NCBI GenBank assembly: GCA_947175585.1
Contig: CAMWNL010000128.1
Location: 1-5,914, forward strand
From: an uncultured Bacteroidales bacterium
Lineage (GTDB): Bacteria; Bacteroidota; Bacteroidia; Bacteroidales; Muribaculaceae
Reading direction: 5' to 3'
DNA: 5,914 nt
The notes under the pieces were generated by a model. The model saw nothing but the letters and a program-made list of their open reading frames with translations, was not told the DNA's origin and ran no database searches. Of the stretch, positions 1 to 5,914 are shown in pieces. The number at the start of each line of letters is the position of its first letter. The stretch's first letter is position 1. The translations under genes were made by a program, and so were the position numbers.

Positions 1-847
1 GGGTATGAGGGCCTGAGGCAAGACGGCGGCAGAGGTCATTGGAGAGAGCTTCACAGTCATCGGCCGAGGGTTGTAAACGCTTTCGCTCGCGACAAACGTC
101 ACACGTGCCGCAGTCCTTCGGGTCTTTTTCTCCAAAGTATTCGAGCATAATGCGCGAGCGGCAACAGTCATCCGAGAATGCAAAGCGCTTGATGGCATCG
201 AGACGCGCCTCATAGCGAGCGCGCTGCTCTTCGTAGACCGTGCGCGGTATGACGAGATAGCGCGGCAGTTCACGCGACGTCGGATAGTAGACGTATGGAG
301 TCAGTCGGCGCGGTATATAGTGAATCACATGCATGCGCGAAAGAGTTATCAGCGCCGTAGTCACCGCGAGTTCCGACACTCCGAGTTGCGCGGCTATGCG
401 AGTCTCGCTGATAGCGACATAGTCGGCAAACAGACCGGGATATATACGTAGTATGCCTTGAAAGACATTTTCTGTAGCCTCGTCGAGACGCAGACTATAG
501 AACTCCGATTTATCTACCAAAATCATTATGCGCGACTGTGTCAGAGACTCGTCAGAGTACTCTATATAACCCGACCTTGTCAATATCGACAGCGCGCTGC
601 GCGTCATCGCCGGCTGAAGCTTAAAGATCATGCAGAAGCGGTTGAAATCACATTCATAGACCTTGTTATATCCGCCTCCGACTATCACATCAAGAAAATT
701 ACCCAACAGTTCATAGACTCGCAGTATATACTCTTTAGGCGGAAATGCCTCCCCGAGGCGGCGAGTAAGCAGACCTTTATCTGACTTGGCAACAAGCAGC
801 ACGGCGTAAGAGGGCCTACCGTCACGACCGGCGCGCCCGGCCTCCTG
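1..847 (-). pseudogene. recQ: 3' continuation of recQ beyond the in-frame TAG (C-terminal region, runs off the window)
   Basis: My translation of the minus strand, in the same frame as the upstream recQ ORF, is open from 847 to the window edge (282 codons, no further stop or frameshift). It starts with the rest of motif VI (QEAGRAGRDG), continues through a region resembling the winged-helix part of Bacteroidota RecQ proteins, and ends with a zinc site. The site is C-X16-C-X2-C-X2-C, with Cys codons at 161-163, 110-112, 101-103 and 92-94 and the RecQ signature LEYFGE between the first two. This spacing equals that of the E. coli RecQ zinc site. Counting the TAG as a residue, the cysteines are 540, 557, 560 and 563. 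At least 593 codons are visible, and about 30-50 probably remain outside. The first in-frame ATG after the stop is at 629-631 (codon 384), too far in to restore motif VI by reinitiation. I call it a pseudogene half because of the TAG; it would be ordinary recQ sequence if the TAG is an error or is read through. Confidence 0.75.
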
Positions 848-1780
848 CTAGTATTCTTCGAGCGACGACGGCAGGTCATAATGAACCACCACGCGCACAT
901 CGGGTTTGTCAATACCCATGCCGAAAGCATTGGTGGCGACAATCACACGTATCGCCCCACTCTTCCACCGATCCTGGCGGTCTGTCTTCTCTTCAGGCTG
1001 TAGACCGGCATGATAATAGTCGGCACTGATACCTGCCTGACGGATAATATCTGACAGCTCGCGGCAACGACGGCGTGAACGCACATAGACGATTGCCGTG
1101 CCCGACGTATTGGCAAGCACTTTGAGCAGACGGCCTTCCTTATGCTCGTCGCGACGGACTATATAGCTGATGTTGTCGCGCGCAAAACTTTTTGAAAATA
1201 TCTGAGGATCAGAGAGAGCGAGTTCTTTGGCTATGTCAGCCACAACATCGGGAGTGGCTGACGCCGTCAGAGCAAGCACCGGCGCATCCGGAAACAGCGA
1301 CCTTAACTCTTTAATCGCAAGATATGACGGGCGGAAATCATAGCCCCACTGTGATATACAATGAGCCTCGTCGACCACGATGGCCGACAGACGCCTCTTT
1401 TTCAGTTGATCAATGAATGACTTCTGTCTCAATCGCTCAGGCGACACGTAGGCAAGCTTGACCTTTTCGAGACGACATCGGTCGAGTGCCAATTTCGTCT
1501 CCCGGCGCGTAAGTCCCGAATGAAAATAGCCCGCACGTATGCCTCGCTGAAACAGGTTGTCGACCTGGTCTTTCATAAGCGAAATCAGCGGCGACACCAC
1601 GATTGTCAACCCGTCAAACAGCAGAGCCGGCACCTGAAACGTTATCGATTTGCCGCCGCCCGTAGGCAACAGTCCGATCGTATCGTGTCCGGCAAGCAAC
1701 GAGTCTATAATCTCGGCCTGCAACGGCCTGAACGCGTCATAGCCCCAATAGCGCCGCAGTATGTCGACGGGAGTCATCAT
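848..1780 (-). CDS. recQ: RecQ-family ATP-dependent DNA helicase, N-terminal part ending at a premature amber codon
   Basis: This is a superfamily 2, 3'-to-5' DNA helicase that acts with RecJ in recombinational repair. Visible motifs are motif 0 (GYDAFRPLQ, residues 13-21), Walker A TGGGKS (40-45), motif Ia (VVSPLISLMKDQ, 61-72), Walker B DEAH (137-140), the RecQ aromatic-rich loop (CISQWGYDFRPSY, 141-153), motif III (ALTASAT, 170-176), motif IV (about 231-237) and motif V (VATNAFGMGIDKPDVR, 281-296). The frame stops with TAG at 848-850, after LEEY of motif VI, so the 310-residue product lacks the QEAGRAGRDG arginine-finger segment and the whole C-terminal region. Such a fragment should be inactive as a helicase. 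The start is one of two consecutive ATGs (1780 or 1777), and I cannot tell which is used. It begins 26 bases after the recJ stop, with no Shine-Dalgarno sequence. RecQ family assignment is certain; whether the stop is real is not. Confidence 0.9.
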   Translation of the reverse strand: MMTPVDILRRYWGYDAFRPLQAEIIDSLLAGHDTIGLLPTGGGKSITFQVPALLFDGLTIVVSPLISLMKDQVDNLFQRGIRAGYFHSGLTRRETKLALDRCRLEKVKLAYVSPERLRQKSFIDQLKKRRLSAIVVDEAHCISQWGYDFRPSYLAIKELRSLFPDAPVLALTASATPDVVADIAKELALSDPQIFSKSFARDNISYIVRRDEHKEGRLLKVLANTSGTAIVYVRSRRRCRELSDIIRQAGISADYYHAGLQPEEKTDRQDRWKSGAIRVIVATNAFGMGIDKPDVRVVVHYDLPSSLEEY

Positions 1781-1806
1781 CAGATCAAAGCGTTGGATGA
1801 CGCCGA

Positions 1807-3534
1807 TCAGTCCTTGCAGATATGAATCTGCTTGACGAGCAGCTGCAGGGTTGACGCCGCGTTGCGATGCTTGTTTTCCTCGATCGTGAAACAGATGTCA
1901 AACGCACATCCGGCGTGGATGGCATCGAAATACTGAGCGGAGTTAAAGGCGATAGCGTTGAACACCTTGCCCGACGTATCGTCGACCAGTTCGAGCTTGA
2001 TATGCTCCAGTTGCTTTCCGACAAGCTTGCTCGTGCCGAAATCCTTGACGCGACGGGCACAGAATGTAGGCTTCTGATTACCCGGGCCAAACGGGTTAAA
2101 CAAGCTGAGCGTCGACACAAACTCAGGTGTAATCTGTCCGAATGTTATCACCGCGTCGATATCGATCTGTGGTGTCAGCTGCTCATCGAGAATATTAGTT
2201 GCGACATACTCCTCAAATCGACGGGTAAACTCGGCAATATTCTCCTCCTTCATCGACAGGCCGACCGCATAAGCGTGACCGCCGAAGTTTTCGAGCAGAT
2301 CGCGGGTTGACTCGACAGCCTTATACACGTCGAAACCCTGCACCGAGCGAGACGAGCCCGTAGCAAGACCGTTGGCAAACGTCAGCACTACCGCAGGTTT
2401 ATAGTAGAGCTCGGTAAGACGCGAAGCCACGATGCCTATGATGCCTTTATGCCAATCTTTGTTGTAAATGACGATCGAGCGCTTGTCTGAATCCATCTCG
2501 CCGCGACCGTCGAGTATCGCGTTAGCCTCCTCGGTGATGCGCTTGTCGAGTTCCTTTCGATCCTTGTTATACTGGTCTATGGCGATGCTGCGGCGAGTAG
2601 CGTCCTTCATGTCGCGGCTGACAAGCAGCTCCACAGCCTCACGGCCGCTCTGCATGCGTCCTGACGCATTGATACGCGGCCCTATCTTGAATATCACGTC
2701 GCTGATCGTGATTTCCTTGCCACCGAGTCCGCAGGTACGGATAATCGCCCTCAATCCCATATTAGGATTGGAGTTCAGGCGCTTCAGTCCGACATAGGCC
2801 ATCACCCTGTTTTCATCGACCATAGGCACGATATCGGCCGCGATGCTGACGGCCACAAGGTCGAGCATCCCGTCGAGCTCGGCAGTGCCGATGCCGTTGC
2901 TGATTGAGAACGCCTGCATGAACTTATAGCCCACACCGCAACCCGACAGATGCTGACAGGGATATGTCGAGCCTTCGAGCTTGGGGTTAAGGATGGCGAC
3001 AGCCGGCGGCAGTTCGTCATCCGGCACATGATGGTCGCAGATGATAAAGTCAATTCCCCGTTGCTTGGCATAAGCGATCTCGTCGATAGCCTTTATGCCG
3101 CAGTCGAGGATAATAATCAGTTTGACACCCTGCTCGGCAGCAGCGTCGATACTGCGTCGCGAGATGCCGTATCCCTCGTCATAACGGGTCGGGATATAAT
3201 AATCGATCTCCGAATAAAAATTCTGAAGATAACGGTAGACCAGCGCGACAGCCGTAGTGCCGTCGACATCATAGTCACCGTAGACCATAATTTTTTCTTT
3301 CGATCCCATCGCACGGTTAAGACGATCGACCGCCTTATCCATGTCGGGCATCAGAAACGGGTCGTGAAGGTCACGCAAAGACGGATGGAAAAACTTCTCG
3401 GCCTCAGCCAGAGTCGTTATTCCTCTTTGCCGCAACAAGTCACTTATGGGCGCGCAATTAGCAAATCGCCTCGATAGTTCGTCATGCCTCTGTTCATCTG
3501 TGTAATGGGATAAATAATTCCATTTACTTGTCAT
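1807..3534 (-). CDS. recJ: Single-stranded-DNA-specific 5'-3' exonuclease RecJ
   Basis: This is a DHH-superfamily metal-dependent nuclease that degrades 5'-ended single strands in the cytoplasm during recombinational, mismatch and base-excision repair. All family motifs are visible in the 575-residue product: motif I GDYDVDG (86-92, metal ligands D89 and D91), motif II with D144 (ILDCG), motif III CDHHV (DHH at 167-169), LSGCGVGYKF (196-205), motif IV AADIVP with D234 followed by ENR (241-243), and motif V GPRINASGRM (285-294). The DHHA1 domain follows, with WHKGIIGIVASRL (361-373) and FGGHAYAVG (417-425), then a C-terminal OB-like region (about 455-575). The length matches E. coli RecJ (577 aa). 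The start is the first ATG of the frame, preceded by an A-rich leader (AAAAAAGAAACAACATAA) rather than a Shine-Dalgarno sequence. It stops with TGA, 26 bases before recQ, so the two are likely one operon. No key residue is missing. Confidence 0.97.
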   Translation of the reverse strand: MTSKWNYLSHYTDEQRHDELSRRFANCAPISDLLRQRGITTLAEAEKFFHPSLRDLHDPFLMPDMDKAVDRLNRAMGSKEKIMVYGDYDVDGTTAVALVYRYLQNFYSEIDYYIPTRYDEGYGISRRSIDAAAEQGVKLIIILDCGIKAIDEIAYAKQRGIDFIICDHHVPDDELPPAVAILNPKLEGSTYPCQHLSGCGVGYKFMQAFSISNGIGTAELDGMLDLVAVSIAADIVPMVDENRVMAYVGLKRLNSNPNMGLRAIIRTCGLGGKEITISDVIFKIGPRINASGRMQSGREAVELLVSRDMKDATRRSIAIDQYNKDRKELDKRITEEANAILDGRGEMDSDKRSIVIYNKDWHKGIIGIVASRLTELYYKPAVVLTFANGLATGSSRSVQGFDVYKAVESTRDLLENFGGHAYAVGLSMKEENIAEFTRRFEEYVATNILDEQLTPQIDIDAVITFGQITPEFVSTLSLFNPFGPGNQKPTFCARRVKDFGTSKLVGKQLEHIKLELVDDTSGKVFNAIAFNSAQYFDAIHAGCAFDICFTIEENKHRNAASTLQLLVKQIHICKD

Positions 3535-3659
3535 TTATGTTGTTTCTTTTTTATATATCAAGCCAACAAGCGACACGTCAGCCGCTTGGATAGAAAGGGG
3601 TACAGAGGAGACCTATACACCGTGAGAGAGAGACGGACAAATCTGTCCGACGGTTACGC
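3535..3659 (-). promoter_or_regulatory. Upstream region of the recJ-recQ unit
   Basis: This 125-base spacer lies between the mscS terminator and the recJ ATG, so by position it should hold the recJ-recQ promoter (inference). Read on the minus strand it has a TTTG (3641-3638) followed 20 bases later by TATAGG (3617-3612). This only loosely resembles the Bacteroidota -33 TTTG / -7 TAnnTTTG arrangement. It also has an AT-rich TATATAAAAAAG run close to the start codon. I cannot name a start site. It also holds a short CT-repeat tract (GAGAGAGAGA on the plus strand, 3624-3633). Confidence 0.35.
3634..3649. repeat. Short inverted repeat upstream of recJ (CGGACA-N4-TGTCCG)
   Basis: Two perfect 6-base arms flank a 4-base spacer (AATC). 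With one mismatch the arms extend to 8 bases (3632-3651). It lies about 100 bases upstream of recJ. It has no T-tract, so it is not an intrinsic terminator. It overlaps the only TTTG candidate -33 box, so an operator role is possible, but a repeat this short can arise by chance. Confidence 0.35.
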
Positions 3660-3696
3660 AAAAATAGCCAAAATTATCGGATAATTTTGGCTATTT
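3660..3696 (-). terminator. Intrinsic terminator after mscS
   Basis: The minus-strand transcript folds into a perfect 16-bp hairpin with arms at 3696-3681 (AAATAGCCAAAATTAT) and 3677-3662 (ATAATTTTGGCTATTT) and a CCG loop. The 3' arm runs directly into TTTTT (3664-3660) followed by GC. It begins 25 bases after the mscS TAG stop, the usual position for a Rho-independent terminator. The stem is AU-rich with a GGC/GCC block. On the plus strand the trailing sequence has only three Ts, so termination in the minus direction is the better reading. It separates the peptidase-mscS unit from recJ-recQ. Confidence 0.85.
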
Positions 3697-3721
3697 AAGG
3701 ATATTTAATAGTAATCGTTGA

Positions 3722-4852
3722 CTAATCCGGATTGCCGGCTGTATCGAGCCGACCGTTGAGGTGGACATCCATTTGCGGGAAGGGGAAGTTGATGCCTGCC
3801 TCGGGTAGTTCGTTATAGATGCGTTCGTTGACTGAGAAATACACTCCCCAGTAATCCTGATTACGGGTCCACGCCCTGACGGTGAGCACAACCGCGCTAT
3901 CGCCGAGCGACGACACATAGACCTTAGGAGTGCCATCGGTCTTGGGCAGAAGTTTCCGCACCTTTTCGGCCTGCTCTTCCTGCCAGGTCATGATTTTTTT
4001 CTTGACCTTGCGGTGGAACATACGCGCCCAGAGCGAACGGCGCTTGGGTTTCTCCGCCTCCACGTCGGGTGCCGACTCGGCAGCTTCCTTATCGGCTTCC
4101 TCCTGCAGAGCGGCGCGGCGGTCACGGTCATCCTCAATCATCCCCTTGACGATGCGGTCATCCGAATCGAGAATTTCAAGGATAGCCTTGCGCGCCACAT
4201 CGACGCTGTCGCCGTAAGAAATGCCGACGCTCCAGTCCACGCGGCGGTAGTCAGCCCGTGAGTAGTTATTGACCGATCCGGTCGACAGTCCGCCGTTGGG
4301 GATGATTATCTGCTTATTGTCGGCAGTTGAAATGATAGTGTGGAAAATCTGTATTTCGCGCACCGTGCCAGCATAACCCTGCGCTTCGATATAGTCACCG
4401 ATGCGATAAGGCTTCAGCAACAGAATCAGCACACCGCCGGCAAAGTTCTGCAATGTGCCGCTCAGCGCCATACCGATCGCGACACCGGCCGAGGCAAAGA
4501 TTGCGATAAACGATGATGTCTCGATGCCGAGAATACCGATCACCGTCACAATCAGGATAAAGTAAAGCAGCATCTTCACCAGACTCAGCACAAACGTGCT
4601 CAGCGAAGCGTCAACCTTACGACGCAGCAATATCCCCGATATTACCCTATAAATCTTATTGATGATAAACCGGCCCACATAAAAGACCAGAATGGCTAAC
4701 GCGAGGTTGATCGCAAGCGACACGAGGCCGTTGACCATGCGGTCGATAAACTCGTCAAAAGGCAGGCTTTTCAGCATCTGCCACTCTTCTTTGGGACTCG
4801 GCACAGAGTCTGGCAAAACCGGAATCTGTATAGGATCTTGGGCGAAAAACAT
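3722..4852 (-). CDS. Small-conductance mechanosensitive channel, MscS family, with a charged insertion
   Basis: This is an inner-membrane channel that opens under membrane tension to release solutes during hypo-osmotic shock. The 376-residue product has a short N-terminal segment (1-40), TM1 (about 41-65), TM2 (about 85-110) and the Gly/Ala-rich pore helix TM3 (about 113-146, ASAGVAIGMALSGTLQNFAGG). The MscS beta domain follows (KPYRIGDYIE 147-156, AGTVREIQIF 161-170, TADNKQIIIPNG 176-187), then the alpha/beta domain ending in the signature FPFPQMDV (356-363). It is about 90 residues longer than E. coli MscS (286 aa). Most of the excess is a charged stretch, about 238-308, inserted between DDRIVKG and PKVYVSSLG. 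It starts 23 bases after the peptidase stop, without a clear Shine-Dalgarno sequence, and ends with TAG just before a strong terminator. The gene is intact. Assignment to the MscS family is secure; I give no symbol because Bacteroidota usually carry several paralogs. Confidence 0.93.
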   Translation of the reverse strand: MFFAQDPIQIPVLPDSVPSPKEEWQMLKSLPFDEFIDRMVNGLVSLAINLALAILVFYVGRFIINKIYRVISGILLRRKVDASLSTFVLSLVKMLLYFILIVTVIGILGIETSSFIAIFASAGVAIGMALSGTLQNFAGGVLILLLKPYRIGDYIEAQGYAGTVREIQIFHTIISTADNKQIIIPNGGLSTGSVNNYSRADYRRVDWSVGISYGDSVDVARKAILEILDSDDRIVKGMIEDDRDRRAALQEEADKEAAESAPDVEAEKPKRRSLWARMFHRKVKKKIMTWQEEQAEKVRKLLPKTDGTPKVYVSSLGDSAVVLTVRAWTRNQDYWGVYFSVNERIYNELPEAGINFPFPQMDVHLNGRLDTAGNPD

Positions 4853-4875
4853 AAATTATCCGTCGTGGTTAAATG

Positions 4876-5914
4876 TTAATGAATAAGTGCTGAAGCTACA
4901 TCGCCAAACCAGTCAAGACGACTGTAGTTTAACTTTGACATATCGGCGTCACTACTCATTATAAACGTCGAAAAGCCGGAATGTTCGCGGATCGCAAGCT
5001 GATTCCAGATTTTTTCAGTCACAAGTTCGAGTTCAACCACATCGGCCAGAGCGGCCTTAAATTCGTCAAGCTCCCGCGAATCCGAGTTGAGCGCGTTGAT
5101 ATATCCGCCGAAATCGCAATAATAATTATTTCTGTTCAGAGTGTAGGACTGCGGCGTATAGTTAGCCGGCACACCGGTCGTATTGCTCCGGTAAATCTCC
5201 CTTGTCGCAGCTGCCAGACGCTCCATTCCGGCCGTGTTAAACACCGAGACCGTACACATCCGGTAAGTGGGATTATACTGTGACGCGTAGAAGTCATAAG
5301 TCTCTGTAGCCGCCTCAACCAGTTCAGGCTCCTTGGCAAAGAAATGCTTGACGTTGCGGTCATAAGGCATGCCCCAAGCCAAAACCTCGGTAGGATAAGC
5401 CACAATCCGCGGCGCCACATGTCTCATTTGGTAGATAACCTCTACAGAAGCCATATAACAGCAATCAAAGTAGACAAAACTGAAATCACGGTCTTCAAGC
5501 ACACTCGCCAGAGTCGTGATGTTCATCTTCCATTTGTCACCCTGCTCGCTACCGTATGCATAAGTCTGATATTCCGACCGGGCTTCGTCAGCTATGCCGT
5601 CCTCAAGCCAACCCGTGCCGTGACCCCACAATATCATGCCATAATCATCGGCCGGAGCCAGAGTCTTCATATCGTCAAGCACCTCCGACATGCGCTGTGA
5701 TGTCTGAGGGCGGATTTCCGGATCATAAATTTTAAGAGTGTCGACTTCACCGGTTCCGGTAATTTCCTTAAGCACCTGATTACCGTTGCTAGCCGAGTGA
5801 AACACAAGCAGGCGCCCGTCAGTAATATCTCCGGCCGCAGCCGCGCCACACATCTCACGTATGTCCTGCATATCATAATCATAAGGCGGAGTGGCTCCGA
5901 GACCGTTGCTCGCC
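4876..5914 (-). CDS. Clostripain-family (C11) cysteine peptidase, 5' end outside the window
   Basis: This is a clan CD, family C11 cysteine peptidase (clostripain/PmC11 type). The catalytic His lies in ILWGHGTGW and the catalytic Cys in YFDCCYMASVEV, most likely the second Cys of the pair, which aligns with the family's D-A-C. Counted from the first internal Met (codon at 5869-5871), these are H84 and C138. The frame is open upstream of that Met to the window edge (14 more codons, ASNGLGATPPYDYD), so the Met is internal and the true start, probably with a secretion or lipoprotein signal, is not visible. Relatives in gut Bacteroidota are mostly exported lipoproteins, and characterised members cleave after Arg or Lys (family knowledge, not shown here). 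The C-terminus (NYSRLDWFGDVASALIH) looks complete and ends with TAA. mscS follows after 23 bases and is probably cotranscribed. No disabling change is visible in the part present. Confidence 0.88.
   Translation of the reverse strand, partial: ASNGLGATPPYDYDMQDIREMCGAAAAGDITDGRLLVFHSASNGNQVLKEITGTGEVDTLKIYDPEIRPQTSQRMSEVLDDMKTLAPADDYGMILWGHGTGWLEDGIADEARSEYQTYAYGSEQGDKWKMNITTLASVLEDRDFSFVYFDCCYMASVEVIYQMRHVAPRIVAYPTEVLAWGMPYDRNVKHFFAKEPELVEAATETYDFYASQYNPTYRMCTVSVFNTAGMERLAAATREIYRSNTTGVPANYTPQSYTLNRNNYYCDFGGYINALNSDSRELDEFKAALADVVELELVTEKIWNQLAIREHSGFSTFIMSSDADMSKLNYSRLDWFGDVASALIH

Noticed and set aside
458..784. A 108-codon plus-strand ORF opposite the left part of the window
   Set aside because: It lies entirely opposite the open recQ C-terminal frame, and its predicted protein shows no recognisable domain. 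It is a shadow of the recQ reading frame on the other strand.
848..850. Reading the recQ TAG as pyrrolysine, or as a phage-style TAG-to-glutamine code
   Set aside because: The family has Tyr at this position, no pyrrolysine genes are in view, the neighbours are normal chromosomal genes, and mscS uses TAG as an ordinary stop.
685..942. A programmed frameshift rescuing recQ around the TAG
   Set aside because: The sequence on both sides of the TAG is in the same frame and matches RecQ, so no frame change is needed. The overlapping ORF in another frame shows no RecQ motifs.
2950..3477. A 175-codon plus-strand ORF antisense to recJ
   Set aside because: It is the antisense shadow of strongly conserved recJ coding sequence, with no family motifs of its own. 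Long antisense frames are common opposite genes with this codon use.
3612..3641. A recJ promoter formed by TTTG and TATAGG on the minus strand
   Set aside because: The spacing is 20 bases, and the -7 element lacks the TTTG half of the Bacteroidota consensus, so it is too weak to call as a promoter.
3662..3696. The hairpin as an inverted repeat of a mobile element or a site-specific recombination site
   Set aside because: It is a single tight 16-bp hairpin with a 3-base loop and a T-tract immediately after a gene, with no second copy in the window. An intrinsic terminator explains it.

Overview
The window fits a chromosomal segment of a Bacteroidota bacterium, probably order Bacteroidales (inference from protein style: a RecJ-RecQ tandem, a RecQ with a late zinc cluster, a C11 clostripain-type peptidase, and A-rich leaders without Shine-Dalgarno sequences). 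Every gene I can support is on the minus strand, so the genes are described from right to left. Nothing looks like a mobile element, CRISPR array, tRNA or rRNA.

Right part (about 5914 down to 3660): a C11-family cysteine peptidase whose 5' end lies outside the window, followed after 23 bases by a small-conductance mechanosensitive channel (MscS family) with an unusual charged insertion in its cytoplasmic domain. The pair ends at a strong intrinsic terminator, a 16-bp perfect hairpin with a T-tract, 25 bases after the mscS stop. The two genes are probably cotranscribed but have no obvious functional link.

Middle (3659 to 3535): a 125-base spacer that should carry the promoter of the next unit. 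It contains a small palindrome, but I see no convincing promoter.

Left part (3534 down to 1): a complete recJ single-strand exonuclease gene, then after 26 bases a recQ-type helicase gene. RecQ unwinds DNA and RecJ degrades the 5'-ended strand, so this is a recombinational-repair operon. The recQ frame is interrupted by an in-frame TAG at 848-850, exactly at the second Tyr expected in the conserved helicase motif VI (...LEEY-stop-QEAGRAGRDG). The same frame then stays open for 282 more codons to the window edge and still encodes an intact zinc-binding cysteine cluster. This is a fresh nonsense mutation, a sequencing error, or less likely a suppressed or recoded amber codon. It is the most notable feature here. 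I did not find a new multi-gene system in the window.
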